A stretch of DNA of 64,000 bases from Rhodoferax sp. Lineage in GTDB: Bacteria; Pseudomonadota; Gammaproteobacteria; Burkholderiales; Burkholderiaceae_C. Positions 38,301 through 47,357 of this stretch are shown here, one piece after another. Under the pieces are notes generated by a model. The model did not search any database, had not been told where the DNA came from, and worked only from the letters and a program-made list of their open reading frames with translations. The stretch lies in contig NZ_JAUYQD010000009.1 of NCBI RefSeq assembly GCF_030697375.1, positions 1 to 64,000 of the forward strand, written 5' to 3'. Each line of letters starts with the position of its first letter. Within the stretch, counting starts at the first letter, position 1. The translations under genes and the position numbers were made by a program.

Positions 38301-38620
38301 CCATCTTGCTGGTGGACTTTGCCATTCGCGCCCGTGAAGACGGCATGGAACGCCATGCGGCCCTGCTGATGGCGGCCAAAGTGCGCTTGCGCCCGATTCT
38401 GATGACCACCCTGGCCATGATCTTCGGCATGGTGCCCCTGGCCTTTGCGCTCACCGAAGGCTCCGAGATGCGTGCCCCCATGGGCCAAGCAGTTATCGGC
38501 GGGGTGATTACCTCTTCCTTGCTGACCTTGGTGGTGGTGCCGGTGGTGTATTGCTATATGGATGATCTGGCGCAATGGGCCAAACGGCTTGTCAGCGGCC
38601 CTAAAGCCCCTAGCCAGTAA
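35396..38620 (+). CDS. RND efflux inner-membrane transporter (HAE1/AcrB-like)
   Basis: MWFTRVSLQNPVFATMVMLALVVLGMFSLQRLQVDQFPNIDFPVVVVISDYPGASPEIVE...; 1074 aa. Confidence 0.95.
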   Translation: MWFTRVSLQNPVFATMVMLALVVLGMFSLQRLQVDQFPNIDFPVVVVISDYPGASPEIVESEVSKKIEEGVNSIAGINALTSRSYEGQSVVVIEFGLHIDGRKAADDVREKVASVKPLLRSEVKEPRVLRFDPAARAIWSVAVLPDDAPTLATTCAALPPEGARACLERSGAAHNAKPMSAVELTNWAEQSFKKRLENVRGVGSVTLVGGTKREINLYLNPQALESFGITPDQVVNAVRNENQDVPVGNIRSLEQERVIQIQARMQRPEDFGKIIVARKNGAAVRVEQLARVADGAQEVDSLALYNGQRTLLLNVQKSQDENTIAVVDGLQKTLSEMQKQLPPGVRLEQITDGSRQIRVSVENVRRTLIEGALLTILIVFLFLNSWRSTVITGLTLPIALIGTFLFMNLFGFTINMITLMALSLCVGLLIDDAIVVRENIVRHVQMGKTPFQASLDGTQEIGLAVLATTLSIVAVFMPIGFMGGIIGKFFHEFGITIVAAVLISMFVSFTLDPMLSSIWHDPSIEAHGRTGPPVTWYDKTIGRVTGWFDHATDTLAEAYQTILRWALVHKLATVGMAFAIFVGSIFMVPLLGTEFVPKSDFSETTLNFNTPVGSSLEVTEAKARQVEAIIREFPEVRYTLSTINTGNAQGKIYASIYIRLVDRKARKLGVEDMSVVLRERLRQVPGITVTHVGLLDSVGGQKQILFSIQGADTAELERLTKVALEKIRGIPGLVDLDSSVKPNKPTLDVQIQRDVASDLGLSMAQIGASLRTLVAGQTVGNWRAPDDQTYDVNVRLAPQARNSPADLELLPFTVGANSDGSARIVRLNQVARVAESTGPNQINRRDLTREVAISANVSGRSAGEVSADIKTAMEGIALPPGYSYKFSGSTKDMGEAFGYAISALVLAVVFIYMILASQFKSFLQPLALMTALPLTLIGVVLALMMFNSTLSMFSVIGVVMLMGLVTKNAILLVDFAIRAREDGMERHAALLMAAKVRLRPILMTTLAMIFGMVPLAFALTEGSEMRAPMGQAVIGGVITSSLLTLVVVPVVYCYMDDLAQWAKRLVSGPKAPSQ
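35837..35920 (+). repeat. Repeat-like hairpin element (family R2) inserted in-frame in RND transporter gene
   Basis: cccccacgcttgccactacgtgtgctgcgctGCCCCCcgaGGGGGCgcgtgcttgcttggagcggtccggcgcggcg; stem 35869-35883. Confidence 0.65.
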
Positions 38621-38660
38621 AATTTACTACAATCGGCTAACATACCCCATGGAGTATTAA

Positions 38661-39323
38661 ATGAACCTCGACAACACCGCACAAGCCCGCTTCAACATGA
38701 TCGAACAGCAAATCCGTCCCTGGAATGTGCTGGATGGTGAGGTGCTGGAGCTCCTCTCCGTGGTCAAACGCGAAGACTTCGCCCCCCTGGCCCACAAAGG
38801 GCTGGCGTTTGCCGACCTGGAAATCCCCCTGCCCGGCGGTCAACGCATGTTGTCACCCAAAGTAGAAGCCCGTTTGTTGCAAGATTTGGCCATCCAAAAA
38901 ACCGACAAAGTACTGGAGATCGGCACCGGCTCCGGCTACATGGCGGCACTGCTGGCACACCGCGCGCAGCGCGTGATCTCATTGGAGATTTTGCCGGAGC
39001 TGGCCGAAGTGGCACGCACCAATCTGGCCAAGGCCGGCATTGCCAATGTTGAAGTCCACAACTTCGATGGTTCCAAAGGCGCGTCAGGAGAAGGCCCTTT
39101 TGACGTGATTTTGCTCAGCGGCTCCGTCGCCGAAGTCCCCCACAGCCTGCTCGCGCAGCTGAAGGTCGGGGGGCGCTTGGCCGCCATCGTAGGCCATGAA
39201 CCCATGATGCGCGCCACCTTTGTGACCCGCACCAGCGAAACCGACTTCCGCACCACGCAGCCCTGGGAAACCGTGGCGCCACGGCTGCAAAACTTCAGCG
39301 AGCCATCGCGCTTCAAATTCTGA
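38661..39323 (+). CDS. pcm: Protein-L-isoaspartate O-methyltransferase
   Basis: VLEIGTGSGYMAALLAHRAQRVISLEILPELAEVAR; PCMT family. Confidence 0.9.
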   Translation: MNLDNTAQARFNMIEQQIRPWNVLDGEVLELLSVVKREDFAPLAHKGLAFADLEIPLPGGQRMLSPKVEARLLQDLAIQKTDKVLEIGTGSGYMAALLAHRAQRVISLEILPELAEVARTNLAKAGIANVEVHNFDGSKGASGEGPFDVILLSGSVAEVPHSLLAQLKVGGRLAAIVGHEPMMRATFVTRTSETDFRTTQPWETVAPRLQNFSEPSRFKF

Positions 39324-39345
39324 CCCTTCAAAGATTGCACCCACC

Positions 39346-39687
39346 ATGATTGCCCAAATCCGCCCCAGTGAACTGGCCCAATGGCTGACCCACGCACGCC
39401 AGCACGGAGAACCCGTGGTCCTGGACGTGCGCGAGCCGCACGAGTTGCAACTGGCCAGCGTCAAGGCGGAGGGTTTCACTTTGCTCGCCATTCCCATGGG
39501 GGTGATTCCCCCCCGCTTGTCCGAACTGGACCCGCAACAACCCATTGCATGCCTATGCCACCACGGTGGACGCAGCATGCAGGTGGCGTCTTTTCTCCAG
39601 AGCCGAGGTTTTGAACACGTCGCCAATATCGCGGGGGGCATCCACGCCTGGTCCGCCGAAGTAGACCCCAGCATTGCGCGGTACTGA
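39346..39687 (+). CDS. Rhodanese-like protein
   Basis: VVLDVREPHELQLASV...PIACLCHHGGRSMQVASFLQSRGFEHVANIAGGIHAWSAEVD. Confidence 0.92.
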   Translation: MIAQIRPSELAQWLTHARQHGEPVVLDVREPHELQLASVKAEGFTLLAIPMGVIPPRLSELDPQQPIACLCHHGGRSMQVASFLQSRGFEHVANIAGGIHAWSAEVDPSIARY

Positions 39688-39725
39688 GCGCATCTTTTTT
39701 TCCTACCCGTTCGAGAAAGACCACC

Positions 39726-41078
39726 ATGTCCCATCCCCGCCTGCCTGTCCGTTTCCGACTGCTGCCTTTGCTGCTTGCGGTGGGGGCGGGATTCTGCGCC
39801 TCTGCACAAGCCCAAAGCCTGGTGGACCTGTACACCTCAGCCCGCGGCTATGACGCAGCCTACCAGTCGGCCAAGCACCAGTTTGATGCCACGCTGGCGA
39901 AGGCGGAACAAGCCAAGGCATTGCTGCTGCCCACCGTAGGTTTGGCGGTTGGCATCAGCCGCACCAGCGACGAAACACTGCCCAATCCTGAACGCGCCTA
40001 CGGAGCACAATCGGCCACCATCAGCGCCACACAGCCCCTGTACCGCCCGGTGAACCAGGCCAGTTATGAACAAGGCAAAAAACAACTGGATTTGGCCCAA
40101 GCCCAACTGGCGGTCGCTGAACAGGACTTGATCGTGCGGGTCAGCCAAGCCTATTTTGATGTGCTGGCCTCCACCGACAGCCTGGCTTTTGTCAAAGCCC
40201 AAAAGGCCGCCGTGGCAGAACAACTGGCCTCGGCCAAGCGCAATTTTGAAGTGGGCACCTCCACGATTACCGATTCACGCGAGGCACAGGCTCGTTTTGA
40301 CCTCGTGGTGGCGCAAGAACTGGCCGCCGAAAATGACCAGCGTGTCAAGACCATCGCTTTGAACCAATTGGTGGGGCAGCAAGGCGCGCAACCCAAGGTG
40401 CTGGTCGTCCAGGCCCCATTGGCGGCAGTGGAGCCCGCAGACGTGGACCAATGGGTGCAACAGTCCGAATCCAATCACCCAGGCATCAAACAACTGGCCG
40501 TTGCACTGGACGTTGCCAAACTGGAAACCACCAAAGCTGAAGCGGGCCACAAACCCACACTGGACCTCAGTGCCAGTTATGGTATGAATAACAGCAATGG
40601 CATCAGTGGCGCCACCACAAACGCAGCGACCAGCGCTGACTACCGCCTGAACCAGGCGAAACTGGGATTGAGCTTCAATCTGCCGCTGTTCGCTGGCTAC
40701 TCCATTCAAAACAAGGTCAAAGAAACCCTGGCGCTCGAAGACAAAGCCCGCACCGACCTGGAAGCCACCAAGCGCACCGTGGCCCAAGGCACCCGCACTG
40801 CGTTTTTTGGCGTTCAGTCCGGCCTGGGCCAAGTCAAGGCGCTGGAAGCCGCCGAAGCCTCCGGCCAAAGCGCCCTGGATGCCACCAAACTCGGCTACCA
40901 AGTGGGCGTGCGTATCAACATCGACGTGCTCAACTCCCAAAGCCAGTTGTTCGACACCAAAGCCAAACTGGCCAAAGCCCGCTACGACGTGCTGGTGGGT
41001 GGCCTGAAGCTGCGCCAGGCGGCTGGCACGCTGAAGGCGGAAGACCTGCAGCCTATCAACAGCCTGCTAGCCCACTAA
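39726..41078 (+). CDS. tolC: TolC-family outer membrane efflux protein
   Basis: QAQSLVDLYTSARGYDAAYQSAKHQFDATLAKAEQAKALLLPTVGLAVG...; TolC type I secretion OMP family. Confidence 0.92.
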   Translation: MSHPRLPVRFRLLPLLLAVGAGFCASAQAQSLVDLYTSARGYDAAYQSAKHQFDATLAKAEQAKALLLPTVGLAVGISRTSDETLPNPERAYGAQSATISATQPLYRPVNQASYEQGKKQLDLAQAQLAVAEQDLIVRVSQAYFDVLASTDSLAFVKAQKAAVAEQLASAKRNFEVGTSTITDSREAQARFDLVVAQELAAENDQRVKTIALNQLVGQQGAQPKVLVVQAPLAAVEPADVDQWVQQSESNHPGIKQLAVALDVAKLETTKAEAGHKPTLDLSASYGMNNSNGISGATTNAATSADYRLNQAKLGLSFNLPLFAGYSIQNKVKETLALEDKARTDLEATKRTVAQGTRTAFFGVQSGLGQVKALEAAEASGQSALDATKLGYQVGVRINIDVLNSQSQLFDTKAKLAKARYDVLVGGLKLRQAAGTLKAEDLQPINSLLAH

Positions 41079-42410
41079 CAGCCCTTTCACCGCCAGCGCC
41101 GTGCGCAGGGCGGCGCCGCGGTGGGCTTGGCTCCAGGACAGGGCGGCGCTACGCGCCTGCGCCAGTTCAGCGGGGGTGTGCACCAGCGCCAGCGCTTGCG
41201 CCACTGCGGTGGGCAAGTCGGGCTGCGCAAACGCTGCGCCCGCGGCCTGCGCCAGTGCGGTGGCTTCGGCAAAATTGAAAGTGTGCGGCCCCATCAGCAC
41301 CGGGCAGCCGCAGGCCGCCGCTTCGATCAGGTTTTGTCCGCCCAAAGGCGCAAAGCTGCCGCCCAACAAAGCCACGTCGGCCATGCCAAAGTACAGGGCC
41401 ATCTCCCCCAGCGAGTCTCCCAGCCAGATATCGGCCTCTGGCGGTGCATCCGCCCAGGCGCTGCGGCGCGCCACGGTGAAACCCTGGGCGGCCAACAGGG
41501 TGGCCACAGCGTCAAAACGCTGCGGATGGCGCGGCACAATGAGCCACTGCACCGCCTCTTTTGCTATAGTTTTAGGAGCTGCTTGCGCATATTCCACGGG
41601 GGCTAGAGCCCTTATTTGCTTAAGAATATCGAGCAACAGCTGCTCTTCCCCTTCGCGCGAGCTGGCAAACATCAGCACCGGCCGGTTGCACACCTGGCGC
41701 CAGGCACGCCCTTGCGCCAGTTGCGCCGCATCGGGCGTGGCGTCGAACTTGAAGTTGCCCAGCACGCCCTGCACCGGCGCGCCCAACTGGCTCAAACGTG
41801 CGGCATCGTCCGCCGACTGGGCCCACACGGCGGCTAGGCCCCGGTAGGCTGGCCGGGACAGCCAAGCCAGACGCTGGGCCTGGCGCAGGGACTTGTCGCT
41901 CAAACGGGCGTTGACCAAGCACAGCGGCACACCGGCGCGGGCGCAGCCGGCCACCAGGTTCGGCCATACCTCGGTTTCCACCAGCAAGCCGATGCGGGGC
42001 CGAAAATGCGCCAAAAACCGCCCCACCGCGCCGGGCGTGTCCCAGGGCTGCCACACCTGCACATCGCCGGGCTGCAGCAACGCCCTGCCCTGCGCGCGGC
42101 CGGTGGCGGTGCCGTGGGTCAGCAGCAGGCGCATGCCGGGCAACTGGCTGCGCAACTGCGCCACCAGCACCGCCACCGCCCGCGTTTCCCCCAGCGAGAC
42201 GGCGTGGACCCAGACCAGTGCGGGTTCGCCGCCCGCCACGGCCGGGGCTGGAGCCATGCGCTGAGCAGCCTGCGCAGGGTGGGTGTAATACCCAAAACGC
42301 TCTTCGATGGCTTCGCCGTAACCGGGCTCTGCCCGTGCGCGCCGGTGCAGCTTGCGCCGCAGCAGGGGCTGCACCAGCCACATGGCCCAGGAATACAGGC
42401 GCAGCATCAT
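41067..42410 (-). CDS. waaA: 3-deoxy-D-manno-octulosonic acid (Kdo) transferase
   Basis: MMLRLYSWAMWLVQPLLRRKLHRRARAEPGYGEAIEERFGYY...VETEVWPNLVAGCARAGVPLCLVNARLSDKS...LLGGSFAPLGGQNLIEAAACGCPVLMGPHTFNF. Confidence 0.95.
   Translation of the reverse strand: MMLRLYSWAMWLVQPLLRRKLHRRARAEPGYGEAIEERFGYYTHPAQAAQRMAPAPAVAGGEPALVWVHAVSLGETRAVAVLVAQLRSQLPGMRLLLTHGTATGRAQGRALLQPGDVQVWQPWDTPGAVGRFLAHFRPRIGLLVETEVWPNLVAGCARAGVPLCLVNARLSDKSLRQAQRLAWLSRPAYRGLAAVWAQSADDAARLSQLGAPVQGVLGNFKFDATPDAAQLAQGRAWRQVCNRPVLMFASSREGEEQLLLDILKQIRALAPVEYAQAAPKTIAKEAVQWLIVPRHPQRFDAVATLLAAQGFTVARRSAWADAPPEADIWLGDSLGEMALYFGMADVALLGGSFAPLGGQNLIEAAACGCPVLMGPHTFNFAEATALAQAAGAAFAQPDLPTAVAQALALVHTPAELAQARSAALSWSQAHRGAALRTALAVKGLLVG
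41561..41622 (+). repeat. Dispersed repeat family R1, copy E (inside waaA)
   Basis: ttgctatagttttaggagctgcttgcgcatattccacgggggctagagcccttatttgctta. Confidence 0.85.
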
Positions 42411-43438
42411 CGGCACAACACCGGGGTGTCCAGCCCTTCCCAGGCCTGCCACACCGCGTCCACCTCGGGCCAGGGTGCGGCGTACACGCTGACCTGGCGG
42501 GCGGCGTTGGCGCCCGGTGGGCCGGTGCGCCAGGCGGTGTCGAAGTTGTAGATCTGCACATGGGGCAGGCCCAGCGCCACGGCGATGTGGCTCAGGCCGC
42601 TGTCCACCCCGATGACGCCCGCGCAGCGGGCCATGGTGTCGGTGAGTGCGTCCAGCCCCATGCTAGGCCAGACCCAGGCCTCGTCCAGTTGGGCCGCGAT
42701 GGCTTCGCTGGTGGTCTTTTCCGCCGCCGATCCGTGGGCCAGCGCCACCATGAAACCGCTGTGGTTGAGACGCTGCCCCAGGGCCACCCAGGAGGCCAGC
42801 GGCCACTGCTTGTCGGCGCGCGAAGTGCCGTGCACCAAAGCCACCACCGGCGTGCGCGGAGCGAAGGGATTCGCACCAAAGCCAGAGGTCAGCACCGTGG
42901 GCGGCGCGGCCCACAAAGCTCCAGGCAACAGGCCAAAGCACAGCGACTCGGGCGCCTCGTATTTGAAGGCCGCCGCACACAGAATGCGCGAACGTTGCAC
43001 CGCATGCACATGCGGCTCCAGCTCAATCGCCACGTCGGCCACCCAGCGCGCGGGGGCTTCAAAACTAGAGCCCTCCGTCTGGTTGGCCAGGCTGATGCGC
43101 CGCCCGCGTGGCGTGGTGCGCGCCAGCCAAGACACCAGCGCCGACTTGCTCAGGCCCTGCAGATCGATGACCGCGTCATACGCGTCCGCCTGCAGCTCGG
43201 CCTTGAACGCCCGCCACTCCTGGCGGGTTTTCCGGGAGAAAGGGGACTTGCGCCAGCGGCGCAAATCGCAGGCAATCACCCGGCGCACACCCTCGCAGCG
43301 CGCCACCAGGGGCGCAAACGCGCCCTCCACCACCCAGTCGATCTGCACGCCCGCAAAGGCCTGGCGCAAATCCTGCACCGCGGGCATGGCGTGCACCACG
43401 TCCCCCAGCGAGGAGAGTTTGACGATGAGGATCTTCAA
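42407..43438 (-). CDS. waaC: Lipopolysaccharide heptosyltransferase I
   Basis: MKILIVKLSSLGDVVHAMPAVQDLRQAFAGVQIDWVVEGAFAPL...GVIGVDSGLSHIAVALGLP; ATGA overlap with waaA. Confidence 0.94.
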   Translation of the reverse strand: MKILIVKLSSLGDVVHAMPAVQDLRQAFAGVQIDWVVEGAFAPLVARCEGVRRVIACDLRRWRKSPFSRKTRQEWRAFKAELQADAYDAVIDLQGLSKSALVSWLARTTPRGRRISLANQTEGSSFEAPARWVADVAIELEPHVHAVQRSRILCAAAFKYEAPESLCFGLLPGALWAAPPTVLTSGFGANPFAPRTPVVALVHGTSRADKQWPLASWVALGQRLNHSGFMVALAHGSAAEKTTSEAIAAQLDEAWVWPSMGLDALTDTMARCAGVIGVDSGLSHIAVALGLPHVQIYNFDTAWRTGPPGANAARQVSVYAAPWPEVDAVWQAWEGLDTPVLCR

Positions 43439-44817
43439 TGCGCCGCCGCCTCAAAATGCGCGTCGGGTTTAACCGCATGCAAAAGGCGCAGCATGTCGGC
43501 CTGGATACGCTCCAGCGCGGCCTGGGTCTGCCCTTCAAAACGCAGCACCAGCACCGGCGTGGTGTTGGAAGCGCGCACCAGCCCAAAGCCATCGGGCCAG
43601 TCCACACGCAAGCCGTCAATCGTGTTGACCACGGCTGGCGCGGCAAACGCCGCGCGGGCCACCAACTGCTCTACCAAGCCATGCGGCTCGCCTTCGGCGC
43701 AGGCCACATTCAGCTCGGGGGTGGAAAAACTGGTGGGCAAGGCATGGAGCACCGCGTTGGCATCGGGTGCGTGGCTGACGATCTCCAGCAAACGGGCGCC
43801 CGCATAGGTGCCGTCGTCAAAGCCAAACCAGCGCTCCTTGAAGAAAATATGGCCACTCATTTCGCCGCCCAGGGGCGAATCGATCTCTTTCATCTTGGCC
43901 TTGATCAGCGAATGGCCGGTCTTGAACATCAGGGGCTCGCCGCCCGCCTCGGCGATGGCCGGGGCCAGGCGCTGCGAGCACTTCACGTCGAACACGATGG
44001 TGCCACCGGGCACGCGCGAGAGCACGTCGCGCGCGAACAGCATCATCTGGCGGTCGGGGTAGATGTTGGTGCCGTCTTTGGTGACGATGCCCAGCCGGTC
44101 GCCGTCACCGTCAAAGGCCAGGCCCAGTTCAGCGTCTCCGGCTTGCAGCGCGGCAATCAGGTCGCGCAGGTTTTCAGGCTTGCTGGGGTCGGGGTGGTGG
44201 TTGGGGAAGTTGCCGTCCACCGTGCTGAACAGCTCCTGCACCTCGCAGCCAATGGCGCGCAGGATGCCGGGGGCCGAGGCACCGGCCACACCGTTGCCCG
44301 AGTCCACCACGATTTTGATGGGCCGGTCCAGCTTGATATCCCCCACGATGCGCGCGGTGTAGGCCGGCAGCACATCCACCGCCCGGCGGGTCGCACCCGC
44401 TCTCAGCGTCCAGCTCTCAGTCTCCATCATGCGGCGCAGGGCCTGGATGTCTTCGCCGTAGATGGCGCGCCCGGCCATCACCATCTTGAAACCGTTGTAA
44501 TCGCGCGGATTGTGGCTGCCGGTGACCTGGATACCGCTGGTGCACAGGGTATTGGCCGCAAAGTACAGCATGGGGGTGGTGACCATGCCCACGTCAATGA
44601 CGCTGACGCCCGCCTCTTCCAGCCCCCGCATCAGGGCCTGCGAGAGCAGGGGGCCGCTCAAACGCCCGTCGCGCCCCACCGCCACCGTGGTTTCGCCTTG
44701 CGCCAGGGCCACGGTGCCAAAGGCCCGGCCCAGCCCGAGAGCGACTTCTTCGGTCAAAGTGCTGGGAACGATGCCACGGATGTCGTAGGCTTTGAAAATA
44801 CTGGCCGAAATTTGCAT
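43435..44817 (-). CDS. Phosphomannomutase/phosphoglucomutase
   Basis: IFKAYDIRGIVPSTLTEEVALGLGRAFG...GIQVTGSHNPRDYNGFKMV...AFDGDGDRLGIVT. Confidence 0.95.
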   Translation of the reverse strand: MQISASIFKAYDIRGIVPSTLTEEVALGLGRAFGTVALAQGETTVAVGRDGRLSGPLLSQALMRGLEEAGVSVIDVGMVTTPMLYFAANTLCTSGIQVTGSHNPRDYNGFKMVMAGRAIYGEDIQALRRMMETESWTLRAGATRRAVDVLPAYTARIVGDIKLDRPIKIVVDSGNGVAGASAPGILRAIGCEVQELFSTVDGNFPNHHPDPSKPENLRDLIAALQAGDAELGLAFDGDGDRLGIVTKDGTNIYPDRQMMLFARDVLSRVPGGTIVFDVKCSQRLAPAIAEAGGEPLMFKTGHSLIKAKMKEIDSPLGGEMSGHIFFKERWFGFDDGTYAGARLLEIVSHAPDANAVLHALPTSFSTPELNVACAEGEPHGLVEQLVARAAFAAPAVVNTIDGLRVDWPDGFGLVRASNTTPVLVLRFEGQTQAALERIQADMLRLLHAVKPDAHFEAAAH

Positions 44818-44932
44818 TGTTGGATCCCTATATATAGGCGCGTGCGTATGCGTGCGCCACTGGGGCAGGATTGTAGGGGGCGGGCTAATGGCTTATCCTC
44901 AATAGACTGTTGTCCCCACCAAGGAAATTGCC

Positions 44933-46042
44933 ATGACCCAAGCCATTCGACGTATCGCGATCTGCACCGGGGGCGGCGACGCGCCCGGCCTCAATGCGGT
45001 GATCCGGGCCACGGTGTCGGCCGCCGCCAACCGGGGCTGGGAAACCGTCGGCATTCGGGACGGTTTCAACGGCATCTTGCAGCCCGAGCGTTACCCCAAG
45101 GGCGGTGTCACCCTGCTCACCCGCGACCGGGTGCGTGGCATTTCCCACCTGGGCGGCACCATCATCGGCACCACCAACCGGGGCAACCCGTTCCACTTCC
45201 CCACCCCCCAGCCCGACGGCAGCGTGCAAGATACCGACCGCTCCGACGAAGTTCTGGACTATTTCAAACGCGAGGGCATTGACGCCCTGGTGTCCGTAGG
45301 GGGCGATGGGTCGCTCACCATTGCCAATGAATTGCACCGCAAGGGCCTGCGCGTGGTGGGCGTGCCCAAGACCATTGACAACGACCTGGACAAAACCTTC
45401 ACCACCTTCGGGTTTGACACGGCCGTGTCCTTTGCCACCGAATGCCTGGACCGCCTGCACAGCACCGCCGAGAGCCACCAGCGGGTCATGGTGGTGGAAG
45501 TCATGGGGCGCTACGCCGGCTGGATTGCCCTGCACGCCGGCATCTCGGGCGGGGCGCACGCCATTCTCATCCCCGAAATTCCCTACGACCTGGACAAAGT
45601 GCTGGCCAAGATTGGCGAGCGCGATGCCGAGGGCCGCATGTACACCCTGGTGGTGGTGGCCGAGGGCGCACAGCCGCACCAAGGTGAACGCGCCCTGCTG
45701 GCACCCGCCGAGATTGGCCATGCCGAGCGCTTGGGCGGCATCGGTGAACGCGTGGCCCAGGCGCTGGCCCAGCGCAGCGGCAAGGATGCCCGTGTGGTGG
45801 TGCTGGGCCACTTGCTGCGCGGCGGCAGCCCCACCTCCTTTGACCGGCTGGCCGCCATGCGCTTTGGCACGGCAGCCGTGCGGGCGCTGGAAGAAGGCCT
45901 GTCGGGCGTGATGGTCTCGCTGGCGTTTCCCAACGTGGTCTATGTCCACCTGGAGGAAGTGGCCGGGCGCATGAAAGCCGTGCCCCTGGACTGCGACACG
46001 CTGCAAACCGGGCGCGATTTGGGCGTGTGTTTCGGCGATTAA
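44933..46042 (+). CDS. 6-phosphofructokinase family (ATP or PPi donor uncertain)
   Basis: RIAICTGGGDAPGLNAVIRATV...SVGGDGSLTIA...VPKTIDNDLDKT...VEVMGRYAGWIAL. Confidence 0.93.
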   Translation: MTQAIRRIAICTGGGDAPGLNAVIRATVSAAANRGWETVGIRDGFNGILQPERYPKGGVTLLTRDRVRGISHLGGTIIGTTNRGNPFHFPTPQPDGSVQDTDRSDEVLDYFKREGIDALVSVGGDGSLTIANELHRKGLRVVGVPKTIDNDLDKTFTTFGFDTAVSFATECLDRLHSTAESHQRVMVVEVMGRYAGWIALHAGISGGAHAILIPEIPYDLDKVLAKIGERDAEGRMYTLVVVAEGAQPHQGERALLAPAEIGHAERLGGIGERVAQALAQRSGKDARVVVLGHLLRGGSPTSFDRLAAMRFGTAAVRALEEGLSGVMVSLAFPNVVYVHLEEVAGRMKAVPLDCDTLQTGRDLGVCFGD

Positions 46043-46056
46043 ATCGGCGATTAAAT
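46033..46056. repeat. Perfect tandem duplication CGGCGATTAAAT x2 spanning the pfk stop codon
   Basis: Two adjacent identical 12-mers at 46033-46044 and 46045-46056. Confidence 0.9.
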
Positions 46057-46152
46057 AATTTCAATCACCCGCGTCCATATTTCAAACCACCGGCACGGGG
46101 TGGCCCTTACCATCCAGAGGCGTTCAAAAAAAGCCCCTTTCTGGAGACCCCC

Positions 46153-47301
46153 ATGCCCGTGATCACCAACATCGAAGACCTGCGCGTTCTGGCGCAAAAG
46201 CGCGTGCCCCGCATGTTTTACGACTACGCGGACTCCGGCTCCTGGACCGAGAGCACCTACCGCGCCAACGAAAGCGATTTTCAGAAAATCAAGCTGCGCC
46301 AGCGCGTGGCCGTGAACATGGAAAACCGCAGCACCGCCACCACCATGGTCGGGCAAAAAGTCGCCATGCCGGTGGCCATCGCACCCACGGGCTTGACCGG
46401 CATGCAGCATGCCGATGGTGAAATTTTGGCGGCCAAGTCGGCTAAAAAATTCGGCATTCCCTTCACACTCTCGACCATGAGCATTTGCTCCATCGAAGAC
46501 GTGGCCCAGGAGACCGGCAACCACCCTTTCTGGTTCCAGCTCTACGTGATGAAAGACCGCGACTACATCGAGCGCCTGATCGACCGCGCCAAGGCTGCTG
46601 GCTGCTCAGCCCTGGTGCTCACGCTGGACCTGCAAATCCTGGGCCAGCGCCACAAAGACCTGAAAAACGGCCTCTCCGCCCCGCCCAAACTCACCGTGGC
46701 CAACATCCTGAACATGATGACCAAGCCACGCTGGGGCTTAGGGATGCTGGGCACCAAACGGCACGGCTTTGGCAACATCATCGGCCACGTCAAGGGCGTG
46801 GAAAACATGGGTTCCCTCTCCGAGTGGACCGCCAAGCAGTTCGACCCGGGCCTGAACTGGGGCGATGTGGAGTGGATCAAGAAACGCTGGGGTGGCAAAT
46901 TGATTCTCAAAGGCATCCAGGACGTGGAGGATGCGCACCTGGCCGTCAACTCCGGGGCGGACGCCCTGATCGTCTCCAACCACGGCGGGCGCCAGCTCGA
47001 CGGCGCCGAGTCCTCCATCCGCGCACTGCCGCAGATTGTGGAGGCGGTGGGCCAGCAGATCGAAGTGCACATGGACGGCGGCATCCGCAGCGGGCAAGAC
47101 GTGCTCAAGGCCCGCGCCCTGGGTGCGCAGGGCACCTACATCGGCCGCGCATTTTTGTATGGCCTGGGCGCCATGGGCGAGGCGGGCGTGGACAAGGTGC
47201 TGGAGATCATCCACAAGGAGCTGGACCTGACCATGGCGTTTTGCGGCCACACCAACATCCATACGGTCGACAAAGGCATATTGCTGCCAGGCACTTTTTA
47301 A
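46153..47301 (+). CDS. FMN-dependent alpha-hydroxy-acid oxidizing protein (L-lactate dehydrogenase-like)
   Basis: MPVITNIEDLRVLAQKRVPRMFYDYADSGSWTESTYRAN...ADALIVSNHGGRQLDGAESSI...EVHMDGGIRSGQDVLKA. Confidence 0.92.
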   Translation: MPVITNIEDLRVLAQKRVPRMFYDYADSGSWTESTYRANESDFQKIKLRQRVAVNMENRSTATTMVGQKVAMPVAIAPTGLTGMQHADGEILAAKSAKKFGIPFTLSTMSICSIEDVAQETGNHPFWFQLYVMKDRDYIERLIDRAKAAGCSALVLTLDLQILGQRHKDLKNGLSAPPKLTVANILNMMTKPRWGLGMLGTKRHGFGNIIGHVKGVENMGSLSEWTAKQFDPGLNWGDVEWIKKRWGGKLILKGIQDVEDAHLAVNSGADALIVSNHGGRQLDGAESSIRALPQIVEAVGQQIEVHMDGGIRSGQDVLKARALGAQGTYIGRAFLYGLGAMGEAGVDKVLEIIHKELDLTMAFCGHTNIHTVDKGILLPGTF

Positions 47302-47357
47302 TGGGTTAGGGCTGGCGTACCATGGGGGTGGGGAGTTGATACAACAAGGCCATCCAC

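Noticed and set aside
44827-44838. CCTATATATAGG palindrome upstream of the phosphomannomutase gene
   Set aside because: Most simply a TA-rich promoter element; no further support for a regulator site.
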